DNA of 64,000 nucleotides from Fragaria x ananassa (taxonomy: Eukaryota; Streptophyta; Magnoliopsida; Rosales; Rosaceae): positions 7,564,001-7,628,000 of the forward strand of contig CP139763.1 in the NCBI GenBank assembly GCA_034370585.1, written 5' to 3'. Positions 25,570 to 36,164 of this stretch are shown here, in pieces; the stretch's first letter is position 1; each line of letters opens with the position of its first letter. Under the pieces are notes generated by a model, which saw only the letters and a program-made list of their open reading frames with translations, was not told the DNA's origin and searched no databases. Position numbers and translations under genes: made by a program.

Positions 25570-27209
25570 TTCATTAGTATCGGAAATCCAAAGCTTGCTT
25601 CTGCAAAGCCAACTCAGAATTTGGGAGGAAAGGCGTTGTGATAGGAGATTTCATCAAGACACAAAAATACAGTTATGTCAGTTGACCTTCTCCATTTTTT
25701 TTTTCCGTTGCCATTTTGGATTAAACAACTGATATACAAATCAAACTTTTCATCGTAGATTTTATTAAGTATGAAAATTAGGTTGTTATATTTGTACTTC
25801 GCACCTTTTGCTGTTTGCTAGTTTTTGTGCTGTTTGTATAATGCTAGAAACACAGGGTTCACTTCCCTGTAGTGTTATGATGTATTTCTTCGCTGGACAT
25901 GGAAAGTTGTTATGTTTCTCATTTTCGTGCTTGATTTATTCAGTTAGGTCAGTGAACTCTGTTTCACCATTATTTGTGGTATATCATGGTGCTGTTCTAT
26001 AATTTGTAATAGAGAAAGTATAATTTTCTAGTGATTGATGAATGTTTACCCGGTAATAATTAGCTAAGAGCTTTTTAAATTATCATTTGCCATGTAAAAA
26101 AAAGTGAAACTTGATTTTTCTTTTGCTCGTGTAAGACGCAATATTCCATGTTTTGTAGTGAATTACAAATTGTGTGTACTGCACCAAAAATGTCATTTTA
26201 TAAGAGAGCTCATCTACACAACTATGTATGCAGATATCAAACTCAAATATACCACAATGGTACTCTTTAGTCATAACAGAGTATCATTATATCTTGCAGA
26301 AAAGTGACTAAATATGCATCAAAATCAACCAGTAAACTAATTGTTGCAGAAGAGATATATTCTAGAAATTGAGCGGTTGGTGACCTTTTTCTGGGTTTGT
26401 GGCTTCTTGGAGAGTCCCCGGTGATGTTTAGGGCTACTGGTGGTGGATTCCATTAGGGTTGGGAAATCTACGAACCCTAGCTTCATCTGCATGGTGTGGT
26501 GTTGGGCTACCTTCGAACTAAAACCCATTTGCAGTCTCTACGAGGTCTGTATCTCCAGCCGAAAAGACTATGCCGGTGCAAGTCCTTGGGTATAGGAAGA
26601 ATAAACCTAAAGTGAATGGCTTATACCCTAAGAAGTTGCAGGTGATTAAGGAGACTAGGAACAAGAAGCGCAAGTTCAAAGCGCTTCTGCAAACTTTGGG
26701 TGCAGAGGAATATGATGAGGCTGCGAGGTGTTGAAACCTTACCATCTGATGTGGTGTTGGAGGCGGAGGAGTCTACCAGTGGCCAAGTTGTTGGCAGCAC
26801 TCGTGGGAGTGCCTTCGAGTGTCTTTAAGTAATTGAATAAATCAGGGAAGTGTTTCCATTCTGATTCTTTTCCTAGTATGTCATGAAAGCGGCCCCTAGT
26901 TTTTTTGTCATTTTAAGGTTGCATTTTTTTTTTTTGAATAATTTAGATTGCATTTTATTGTTATTTTTGGTTTTAGACAAGCTAGGCCCGTAGGAATGGC
27001 TTAATTTTGTTGTAGCCTAGTTAGGGCAAGCTATTTTTTTTAATTAAAATTTTACTATCTTAGTGAATTGTCTGCTTAACTTCTTAAAAATAAAAACATT
27101 GTAGACAGGGCCAATCGGTGGGCATCCTTTATATATAAGATAACACACTCTAGCAGCCTTTCGCAACTGGAGAATTCAGAACACATTAGTTCCATTTAAG
27201 TGAAAATTA
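25570..27209. other. Downstream of ARL1: 3-prime UTR and non-coding DNA
   Basis: The ARL1 3-prime UTR probably extends a few hundred bases past 25569. At 26520-26733 a plus-strand frame encodes a Lys-rich peptide (RNKKRKFKALLQTLGAEEYD) ending TGTTGA. It has no start or splice context and I do not recognise it; it may be a remnant of a TE protein. Nothing else is supportable. Confidence 0.4.
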
Positions 27210-27214
27210 TACAA

Positions 27215-27326
27215 CGCACCCGGTGCGTCGCGCACCCGTCCATCTCCGTCGTCCATTTTGAAAAAGTCAAAAGTTTGCGTCAAATGGACGACGGAGATGG
27301 ACGGGTGCTCGGCGCACCCGGGTGCG
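27215..27326. mobile_element. Short foldback element or perfect hairpin
   Basis: The left arm ACCCGTCCATCTCCGTCGTC... (27235-27258) pairs exactly with ...GACGACGGAGATGGACGGGT (27282-27304) around a ~22-base loop. Flanking GCACCCGGTGCG and CGCACCCGGGTGCG extend the pairing with small bulges to about 44 bp per arm. GC content is far above the surroundings. It is likely a snapback MITE. Confidence 0.65.
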
Positions 27327-27544
27327 CTGAATACGCTCTCCTCTTTCGCTGTAGAGAGCGTATGTAGTAGTTAGTATGCTTGATTTTTTTGCATACTGCA
27401 TCGCTTATGAACATCCTAGTTGCAACATCTTAACACCAATGTACCTGAAAACTTGATCGAAGGGAAATAATGTAGAGCTGTATCAGCTGTTTGTATAAAT
27501 TGCAAATAAGCTCAGAATTAAACCAGTTGGTTATATGAAGGGAA

Positions 27545-29060
27545 GAATTCTTGATAGGTCTACCTGTTTACGAAGCCTGGTCTGTTTATTTAAGAGGACA
27601 TGTCTACTTTTTTTGCGAGACAAAATGGTCTACTGTTTACGAACACTAACCTACCTCTTTTATGAAATTGGTCTACTAGCTCTTCGAACCTTGTGCTCAC
27701 ATTACGAGTAGACCAAATCTAGAGTGTCCAGAATTCACACACTTTAAGAATTCTTGATAGGTCTACCTGTTTACGAAGCCTGGTCTGTTTATTTACGAGC
27801 ATAAGTTTACTTTTTTTGCGAGACAAAATGGTCTACCTGTTTACGAACACTAACCTACATGTTTTGTGAAATTGGTCCACTAGTTCTTTGACCCTTGTGC
27901 TCACACTACGAGTAGACCAAATCTAAATTGTCCAGAATTCACAAACACTTGAAGAATTCTTGATAGGTCTACATGTTTACGAAACCTGGTCTGCTTATTT
28001 AAAAGGACATGTCTACTTTTTTTGCGAGACAAAATGGTTTACCTGTTTACGAACACTAACCTACCTCTTTTGTGAAATTGGTCTACTAGCTCTTCGAACA
28101 TTGTGCTCACACTGCGAGTAGACCAAATCTAAAGTGTCCAGAATTCACAGACACTTGAAGAATTCTTGATAGGTCTACCTGTTTACGAAGCCTGGTCTGC
28201 TTATTTATGAGCACGGGTCTACTTTTTTTGCGAGACAAAATGGTTTACCTGTTTACGAACACTAACCTACCTCTTTTGTGAATTTGGTCTACTAGTTCTT
28301 CGACCATTGTACTCACACTACGAGTAGACCAAATCTAAAGTGTCCAGAATTCACAGACACTAGAAGAATTCTTGATAGGTCTACCTGTTTACGAAGCCTG
28401 GTCTGCTTATTTACGAGGATGGATCTACTTTTTTTGCCAGGCAAAATGGTCTACCTGTTTACGAACACTAACCTACCTCTTTTTTGAAATTGGTCTACTA
28501 GCTCTTCGAACCTTGTGCTCACACTACGAGTGGACCAAATCTAAAGTGTCAAGAATTCACATAGTTGAAGAATTATTGATAAGTCTACCTGTTTACGAAC
28601 ACTAACCTACTACTGTTTTGTGAACTTGTCTACTAGTTCTTCGACCCTTGTACTCACACTACGAGTAGACCAAATCTAAATTGTCCAGAATTCACAGACA
28701 CTTGAAGAATTCTTGATAGGTCTATCTGTTTACGAAGCCTGGTCTGCTTATTACGAGGACAAGTCTCCTTTTTTTGCGAGACAAAATGGTCTACCTGTTT
28801 ATGAACACTAACCTACCTCTTTTTTGAAATTGGTCTACTAGCTCTTCGAACCTTGTGCTCACACTACGAGTGGACCAAATCTAAAGTGTCAAGAATTCAC
28901 ATAGTTGAAGAATTATTGATAAGTCTACCTGTTTACGAACACTAACCTACATGTTTTGTGAACATGGGCTGAAGATGATATACTGTTTTTTAACTGGTCT
29001 GCTTATATACGAGTAAGGGTCTACCTGTTTTTTGAACTTGGTGTACAAGGTTTACCAATA
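27545..29060. repeat. ~206-bp tandem array rich in GTCTAC words, eight units
   Basis: Units start with GAATTCTTGATAGGTCTACC at 27545, 27748, 27954, 28160, 28366, 28570, 28707 and 28910. Full units are 203-206 bp. The units at 28570 and 28910 start GAATTATTGATAAGTCTACC and lack an internal block; the first is 137 bp. Units 5+6 and 7+8 therefore form a higher-order pair. Each full unit contains TACCTGTTTACGAA twice, TTTTTTTGCGAGACAAAATGG and CTACGAGTAGACC. There is no convincing coding content. Related GTCTAC and CTGTTTAC words occur at 10320-10440, 30340-30410, 34770-34980 and 48560-48640. Confidence 0.9.
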
Positions 29061-29798
29061 TTAACCTACCTATTTTGTTTGTTTACGTGGTGTACATTAT
29101 CCTTCATCATACATTCTGGAAATCAAAACCAACACAAGGTAGAGGTCCTAACAGTTCCCAGTTCTTAAACGAAAAACATAATAGACATAATATCATATGC
29201 AGCTAGTTTTACAAAACACATAACATGTCCTTATAGTTCATAAACGAAACAAATAATAACTTTCCAAAATTAAAAACAACATTGAAATTTTTTGAAAATT
29301 TAATAACTTTCCGACGAAGATTCATGCGCATCAACTGTTGGCAGAGGAGTTAGAAGGGCCCCCTCGGGCCCCTTGTCTTCGGGGCGAAATGCCAAGACAC
29401 TGATTCTGCGATCTGGAACTAGTTGTAAAACGAAAAAAATCTTCACTTTGGATCCCGCACAACGCCAAAAAGGTGTTCCACCCGGTGCCGAACACATAGT
29501 GGGCTGATGATGATATGGGCTGATAGAGTTTTCTTTTTGCATGTTCTTGACATTGATGGGCCGGCCCATCAATTCACATAGAGCCAAGTCTGCCCACCCC
29601 ATAGTTGCATGTTGTTGGAATCCCCAAAACCATTAATGGAAGTCGAGTTCCATTCTTTGCCGCCTCTGACCAAAAAAACCCATCCCTTCCCTTAATCCAC
29701 GAAATCCACCTCTCAATCCTACTTGCTCAAAAACTTCCATACTTGCATGTTGCTGCAATCACGATAATCCATCTCTCGATCAATCATTTGGATCAAAC
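29061..29798. other. Interval before small gene, with GC-rich patch
   Basis: A minus-strand frame at 29300-29602 (100 codons) spans a GC-rich patch (GGGCCCCCTCGGGCCCC type near 29357). It has no recognised motif. The final 200 bases resemble the leader of the 29799 gene. No function can be assigned. Confidence 0.3.
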
Positions 29799-30122
29799 AT
29801 GCCACAGAAAAGGGCCATAAATGGAAGAAACATCCAAGAGGAGCGTGAAATGGCTATGAGACGGAGAGAAGCATTTTTACTAGAAACGATCAAGCGAAAT
29901 CTTCAGGCTAAATATGAGTCAATTAATACGCCTGCCCCTATTGACGCTTCACCCAGTGTTGCCGAGGTTGATCCTTCTCCATCTGTGAAAGATCAAACGG
30001 CGCATAAAGTCACAGGTAAGATAGACAAAATCCTGAATCTAATGACCTCTCTAATTTCTCAAACACAGTATGCGGAAGAGCCTCCCCAGGCATCCCCGGC
30101 GAAGAAATTGAGACCCACCTGA
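29799..30122 (+). CDS. Small charged protein, function unknown
   Basis: A 107-codon frame starting MPQKRAINGRNIQEERE. It has a basic/acidic N-terminal helix (about residues 12-42) and a Ser/Pro-rich linker (PSVAEVDPSPSV). A predicted amphipathic helix (VTGKIDKILNLMTSLISQ) and a basic tail follow. The plan of low-complexity linker plus short helix echoes the Ser-rich gene at 9065-9982 and its inverted copy. The sequence AAAGTCACAG|GTAAGATAG could be an unused or real splice site. It lies between the 206-bp array and a convergent small gene. No family recognised. Confidence 0.4.
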   Translation: MPQKRAINGRNIQEEREMAMRRREAFLLETIKRNLQAKYESINTPAPIDASPSVAEVDPSPSVKDQTAHKVTGKIDKILNLMTSLISQTQYAEEPPQASPAKKLRPT

Positions 30123-30428
30123 GAAGGACTGATGTGATGATGGCTTATGAATGTAAGTCAGATTTAGGATGTTAAATGTAGATTAGTACTCTTAAGTCTG
30201 TACGGTTCCCATTTTGTAGAGCTTGTGTGTTCCTTTGAGGATCTTGGTGTTACTGGTAGCACTATAACTTGTATATGATCGATCCCATGATCGATTGCCA
30301 AATCCTCTTTTGGAAAACATTTACTTTGTTGAAATGCCAAGTCTACTAGTTTTATCCAAGGCCTACTAGTTTTATGTAGAAGTAGATTTCCTGAAGTATT
30401 ATAACAAAGTAGAGTATGCCTTCAAACC

Positions 30429-30860
30429 CTAGATACTACAATTTGATAAGGTAAGAAAACGCATCCAGCATTCATTTTTCTTTGTGCTTATGCACTTACA
30501 TACCAACAAAAAAAAAAGGTACTTCATAACATCATAACACATAAGCAATACTCCCACAAACGTCATTCGTTGGTGCTGGTGAATGCTTGATTCTAGATCT
30601 CTGCAAGCCACGTTGATGCGCACACAGCCACGTCTATTAAATATGGGGAGAGGTGCATCCCTTATGGCCTCCAACTCCATAATGGATTTAGTGAGATGTC
30701 CCAAGGCAGTGTGGATTTCGATAAGTTGCATGTTGATCTGAAAAACATGTTGTGTAAGTTCTGCAATCTTCTGTTCTTGGAGAGCAAAATGGTACTTGAG
30801 CTGATGAGTTTCCCATGGATTGTAGTTTCTACCACGAGTTCTTTCGTTTCTTCGAACCAT
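30429..30860 (-). CDS. Small coiled-coil protein, function unknown
   Basis: Read from ATG at 30860 down to the stop at 30429, 143 aa. An in-frame ATG at 30917 would give 162 aa. I prefer 30860 because TGTGTAG|GTATC, a possible acceptor, lies just upstream. The N-terminus is Arg-rich (MVRRNERTRGRN). Residues about 20-75 form a likely coiled coil (QEQKIAELTQHVFQIN), followed by a Cys-containing tail that may be read-through. Convergent to the 29799 gene. No family recognised; probably part of the same transposon-associated gene set. Confidence 0.4.
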   Translation of the reverse strand: MVRRNERTRGRNYNPWETHQLKYHFALQEQKIAELTQHVFQINMQLIEIHTALGHLTKSIMELEAIRDAPLPIFNRRGCVRINVACRDLESSIHQHQRMTFVGVLLMCYDVMKYLFFLLVCKCISTKKNECWMRFLTLSNCSI

Positions 30861-31109
30861 GATACCTACACAGTTATGAAGAGAAGTTAGATATGTGGGA
30901 ATCATTGTTTGAAGCACTGTATTTATAGAGGAATGAAACTAGGGGTTAAGGTACCAAAGAGTCACGTCTTGATTAGAGGAGTGGCCTCTTCAAGATGTTG
31001 AAAGGAGTGTTTTTTTTTTTTTTTTGAATATTTTTTAAGAAACGAAAGGACTGCAGATACAGTGGGTACATGGAATGTGAAAGAGGTTTTCCTCGGCCTT
31101 AGTGTACTG

Positions 31110-33273
31110 ATTTTGTTGCTCAACGTTCCACATGATTTTAGCATACTTGACATGATTTTAGCCAGCTCAGTCCCCAGAACATGAGGGTGGAGCTGATTGT
31201 GGGATTTTACACTCAAACACATGCATAACTATGGGTCAGAGTGGTGGCATGAGGATTCAAAACTCTTTCTTGAAATAATTTTACTCTTGAATCCAAAATT
31301 CCAAACAACACTATCTAATAGTTCTACTTTTTTTCATGAATATTTAATTGCAAATTAGTACACTCCCGTTCATAAAAAAGGTACCCTCTGATAAGTAAAC
31401 AGGTATATTTACCGAGTTAGTGAAGTCAAGATGGTATTGCTCAACGTTTCATATGATATTAATAGACCTGACATATAAAATCGGTTTTACCTATGAAATG
31501 AGATGTTGGTAGGTTCTTCAAACCTGACATATCGTTGCACGAAACAACTAGTCATAAACAGAAACTAAATTGAAATTCAACCCTAATTCCTTCAAAACCA
31601 CAATCGATAAAGGGGACTGGCTGATAGAATATTAATTAATTACTACCACAAAAAATGATTTCCAGAAATTTTGACCGAAACATAACCGATGTTGAAGAAA
31701 CATAATCAAAACATAAATTGTTACCTGATCAACACTAAATCAAGGATCAGGCCGACTCCTCTCCTCTCCCTAGATTACTTTTGGGCTGCCTTGTTGATTC
31801 GGTCTTCAATATTACGCTTAATTGCATTAACAGATGAAGTTAACATGTGAATCTGAGCTAGGACATCTTCAAGGGCAGCAACGGCATCCATCATTGTCAT
31901 GGGGCGTGAGGGTGGGGAGCTAAGAGGGCGGTGTACATATCCAGGTATCCCTTCATGAGTCCGCCGTACGAATGAATCAAGCGATTTTGATGGTTTTTCA
32001 CGAGAAGGAGAGGAAGATGACGAGTCTTGCATACATAAATTCATAAATCAATTGAGAAATATATTCAGACACCATTTCAGGACAGATAAATAGATTTCCA
32101 GACTTATACATACCGAAATAGCTTTCCCTTTGCTTTTATGGGATGGTGTGGGGGAGAGCCTAGCCCTCTTAGATGATGTGCCTCTCTCAGAATACGAACA
32201 AGAAGGCGAGGAAGATGACGAGACCTTGCATACATAAATTCATAAATCAATTGAGAAATCTATTCAGACACCATTTCAGGACAGATAAACAGATTTCCAG
32301 ACTTATACATACCGGAATATCTTTGCCTTTGCCTTTATGGGATGGTATGGGGGAGAGCCTAGCCCTCTTAGATGATGTGCCTCTCTCAGAATACGAACGG
32401 AAGGTGGGGAAGATGACGAGTCCTTGCATACATAAATTCATAATCAATTGACATTCCAATTTAGCAACAAATTAAGAAAGCAATAAACAAAGGAAGAAAA
32501 TAGAGCAACTAGTATATACCACAAGAACGGGTGTAATGCACCGAACTGCACCTGAAGATGAAGACCTTGAAGGTGAAGCACCATGAGCGGGGGAGCTATG
32601 GCTGATTTCAATCACCAGAGGTGAAGCACCATGAGGGTAACGAGGAATACCGGTCATGCGAGTGGTCAGCTTTTACTGGGCCATGGCTTCTGAAACGTTC
32701 GTTCACAATTTGGAGTTCAGAGAGAAGAGAACATGAGTTGCAGAGAATTTTAGGTAGGTGCAGTTTATACTGCTTGTTTAGGGTTAGGGTTATGTGTTGC
32801 GTCTAAAACCCTTTCAGTTTCAATACAAAATTGGAGATGAATACGGAAAGTCCTGCTAAATGAAAATGAAAGGGCTCATAAAAACTCTAATTTTTAGGCA
32901 CTAAATGCCCGCCTATCCAATACTAAATTTCAAATTTCAAACGTGTGAAGGAAGATTTTGGAAAAAAGAAATAAAGAAATTTCGAAAATCACGCCTACTA
33001 CTCAAATAGAGAGACAAGTGTACTCTTCTATCGAAGTCAAGGGTAATAATTTCCTGTTTTGACTGTGCATATGCTTACTTTATCTTGCACACAAACCCTA
33101 ACCCCTAACCCCTAAACCCTAAACCCTAAACCGTAAACCGACATTGGTAGCGAATATGTACAAAGTGTTCCAAATACTATATAGAGACTAAATCAAACAT
33201 TACAAACATCAAATGCTATATACACGATAGGTGACGTTAGCTAGATCATCATAAGCACCATATACATGAAACT
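31110..33273 (-). mobile_element. Dispersed repeat, copy B (inverted relative to copy A)
   Basis: This is the reverse-complement counterpart of 8411-10657, with the same order of landmarks. A telomere-like block lies at 33096-33140, the Ser-rich gene at 31775-32684 and the shared end ATTTTGTTGCTCAACG at 31110. Similarity continues patchily to about 33540, where CTTGAGTTTAATGTATATAG occurs again. The two copies are ~21 kb apart in opposite orientation. Confidence 0.6.
31775..32684 (-). pseudogene. Inverted copy of the Ser-rich small gene, early stop
   Basis: Same exon plan as 9065-9982, with the duplicated RGTSSKRARLSP exon and the C-terminal exon ending IEDRINKAAQK (stop at 31775). Codons 3-4 read CAG TAA where copy A has CGG CAA, so translation from the first ATG stops at once. 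A later ATG (MTGIPRYPHG) could still be used. The exon 1 donor is the normal GTG|GTATAT here, unlike copy A. Each copy thus has a different lesion. Confidence 0.5.
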
Positions 33274-35120
33274 CAAGAACTAAAGTCAAGTATTGTACTA
33301 GTAAATGAACGTTATATTCTCCATCGATCACAACATATATAAGCATAATGAAGATATAATTGTGATCGAAGTGGAAATCCCGATACAAGTAGGAGTTTAC
33401 AATATATAAGCGTGTTCGATCATACTTTAAAGGTCACACTACCTAGAAGATTATAAACCTAAAACCCTATATACGGGATAGGTGACATTAGCTCCATCAT
33501 CGATCATAAGCACTATATACATTAAACTCAAGCCCTAAAATGAAGCATTTATTTAAGAAAATAATTTCCATACACATTAGCTCCAAAAGTACAGACAAAT
33601 AATAAATCATGGGGAAGTAAATGGAAGTAAATTACAATCTGATCTGACAAACCTCATGTTACTAATGAAACCTCTACTTACAAGTCAACAAAACCTCTAG
33701 TAATTCAAATCTTAGTCTAGATCAAGGAAATGCGCTGATGTATGCGGCAGTAAGACTCAAAGATAAGGGATAAATAGACGAGCATTTTCAAGGAATTCAT
33801 CCCTCAATGGTACAGTAGTGAAATTGCCTTCTTCAACTTGCTTTCCAAGGAAGGGATCATTCAATATCACATAAACACATGCCATAATTAACATAAACAC
33901 ATGTCAAAAACTCCTGAATCAGGGGCGAACTGAAATTCTTGGAATCAATAATTTCCTTGAGGCGGTTAATTAAGCTCCTCAAGAGAAATATCCCAGTTTT
34001 GCATCAGTATCTCAGCTGCCAGCTTTCCCCACAAAGCACTGAGACTCCTCTCGCTGTTTGTGCATAAAGCCCTATACTGAAACAGATAATCAGCAGCACC
34101 AGATTAGTTACCGCACTCAAACTGAAATTTGGCATACTGATACAATGCGAGGTAAGGTCGTGCTCTGCCATCTCTCTCTCTCTCTCTCTGAACATATATG
34201 AGTTTACGGCATATATAAGCATAGTGAACATATAAAATGAATTTTATATGGGGTCCATCACATATATAAGCATATGAACATATAATAAACAAGGTGGTGG
34301 AAATCCCATAACAAGTAGGAGATTAATTACAATGTGCTTCTCGACACTAAAAAGCTAAAATGACATTTATATGGTCCATTAGGTATATAAGCATAGTGAG
34401 ACCTCATCATCATAAACCCTATACCTATTGTACAATACAGGTGACTAGAGAGATCGATCATCATAAAATAACCCTATATAAATGCAAGGTTACTAGTGCT
34501 TTATCCATCATCACAAACCGTAATCCCAAATAGGAATAATTTCCTTATTGGTCTATTGGAATGAATTTTGCATTAAATTCCGTGTGCATTTACTAACATA
34601 TAATAATCCATGTATTTATAATAATCATTAATTATGTCCATTGTAATAATTATGTGCATCATTACCATCTACTTACATCAATATATTTCAGTTTACAGCC
34701 TATATTCATGCAAGGTTACTAGTGCTCCATCATAGTAAACCTCACAATAGTGGATGATAATTGTTCAACAGTATTGAATGGGCTACTTTTTCTGCAAAGA
34801 TGTTCTGCTCTTCGTTTATGATAAAAGCATAATACAATGTAGACTTTCTGGAGATGTGTTCTTCATAGTATTACCTTATTAGCTCTACATTTATTACGTA
34901 ATCATCTACTTCTCTTACGGACAGTTTCTTTACTTCATGTAGACTTTCTGAAAAAGTATCCTACGGCAAGATAGACCATTCACAAAGCAAAAACAAAACA
35001 AGAAAATCTAAATTCACGTTGACATTACTGAAAAGTAAAATGAAATGCCAAACACAGAGTACAAGAAATTTGAACTACAACTATAACTAAGATCGGCACC
35101 TATATCACCAGAACAAGGAA
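33274..35120. other. Non-coding interval 3-prime of the FAR1-like pseudogene
   Basis: AT-rich. It includes a partial second copy of the CTTGAGTTT...GGTGACATTAGCT segment (33470-33540), a (CT)n tract at 34173-34190, and repeated TATATAAGCATAGTGA words at 34200-34410. GTAGAC words near 34840-34980 resemble the 27.5-29 kb array. No gene. Confidence 0.4.
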
Positions 35121-35252
35121 TCATTCCTCAGATGTGGGGGAGGCGTCTCCTTTTTTTGTTTTCTTCGGGCATCTACAGCGTGTGTGCCCGGCTCCTTTGC
35201 ACGCACTACAGTGAATAGTTTTCTTTGCAGGTGTCACAACCGAAGGAGGAGG
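35121..35252 (-). pseudogene. 3-prime end of FAR1/MULE-like pseudogene (third zinc knuckle)
   Basis: The minus-strand frame continues the gene interrupted at 46071. It encodes PSVVTPAKK, then a CX2CX4HX4C-like knuckle (HCSACKGAGHTRCRC), a Lys-rich tail and a stop at 35121. The peptide parallels the repeat units DPRPSVATPAKRSCGYC on the other side of the CACTA insertion. Joining across the insertion, with one AGG removed, preserves the frame. Confidence 0.8.
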
Positions 35253-35600
35253 CACTACCAGAAAATGGGTCTTGGGCGACGAAACAAAAAAAACCGGGCG
35301 ACGATTTTTTTTTTCGTCGCCTAAGAGGGAACTTAGGCGACGATTTTTTTTTTCGTCGCCCAAGGAAACAAAATCGTCGCCTAAAGTCCAACTTTAGGCG
35401 ACGAAAATAAAATCGTCGCCTAAGAATACATTTCGTCGGCCAAGAGAGAAACTAGGGCGACGAAACAATATTTCGTCGCCTAAGATATTTATTTCGTCGC
35501 CTAAGTTTTTTATCCTTAGGCGACGAAACTGAGATATTTCGTCGCCCAAGATTTTTAATTCTTAGGCGACGAAACTCAAATATTTCGTCGCCCAAGATTC
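35253..35600. repeat. Left terminal and subterminal repeats of the CACTA element
   Basis: About fourteen copies of (C)TTAGGCGACGAAA or TTTCGTCGCC(T/C)AAG in both orientations. Pairs are arranged as short inverted repeats, for example ATCGTCGCC flanking 35380-35420. In En/Spm elements such words are binding sites for the TNPA-type protein (family knowledge). Confidence 0.9.
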
Positions 35601-35603
35601 TTC

Positions 35604-35611
35604 TATATATT
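35604..35611 (+). promoter_or_regulatory. Candidate TATA box of the TNP2 gene
   Basis: TATATATT lies just inside the left subterminal repeats and ~560 bp before the transposase ATG. A leader exon probably ends at CTCCCAG|GTACGT (about 35731). The coding exon follows the acceptor TTATTTTCAG at 36152-36161. Confidence 0.5.
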
Positions 35612-36164
35612 GAGAGGCCGGGATAGAAGAATGAGAACTTTGAAAATTTTAAACATAAATTTCTCTAGTTCTTCAAATCGTTCGGTGTTGTGGAAATTTG
35701 TCCATACATAGTTTGTGGAGCTACTCCCAGGTACGTACATATGCATATATATATGTGCATATATATATATATATATATATTGATTTTCAGTTTTATTTGA
35801 GTTGAATTAATGATATATATATATGCATAGAGTTTGTTCCAAGCTGAGTAAGAGGCCGTTCTGTCATAGATATGGTTCACAGGTTTGTTTAACTGGATCT
35901 CAAGATCACAAACTGACCACTCTTCTCGGTGAAGGGGTCGATAGGGGTTCGCCTCCGTGATCACAAACGAGTCCTGCCTGGTTCCTGTAGGGGGTTCGCC
36001 CTCCGTGACATTGACACTTGCCTTCTGAAACCACGGAATCCGCTCGAACTAGATATATATAATTAATAATTAGTATGTTGTATTACATTAATATATATAT
36101 ATATATATATAAAAGATATGTTCATTAAATATTGATATATATATATATGTGTTATTTTCAGGAT

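Noticed and set aside
27545..29060. CRISPR-like array
   Set aside because: Units are repeated along their whole length with no unique spacers, and the DNA is a plant nuclear genome; it is a minisatellite-type tandem array.
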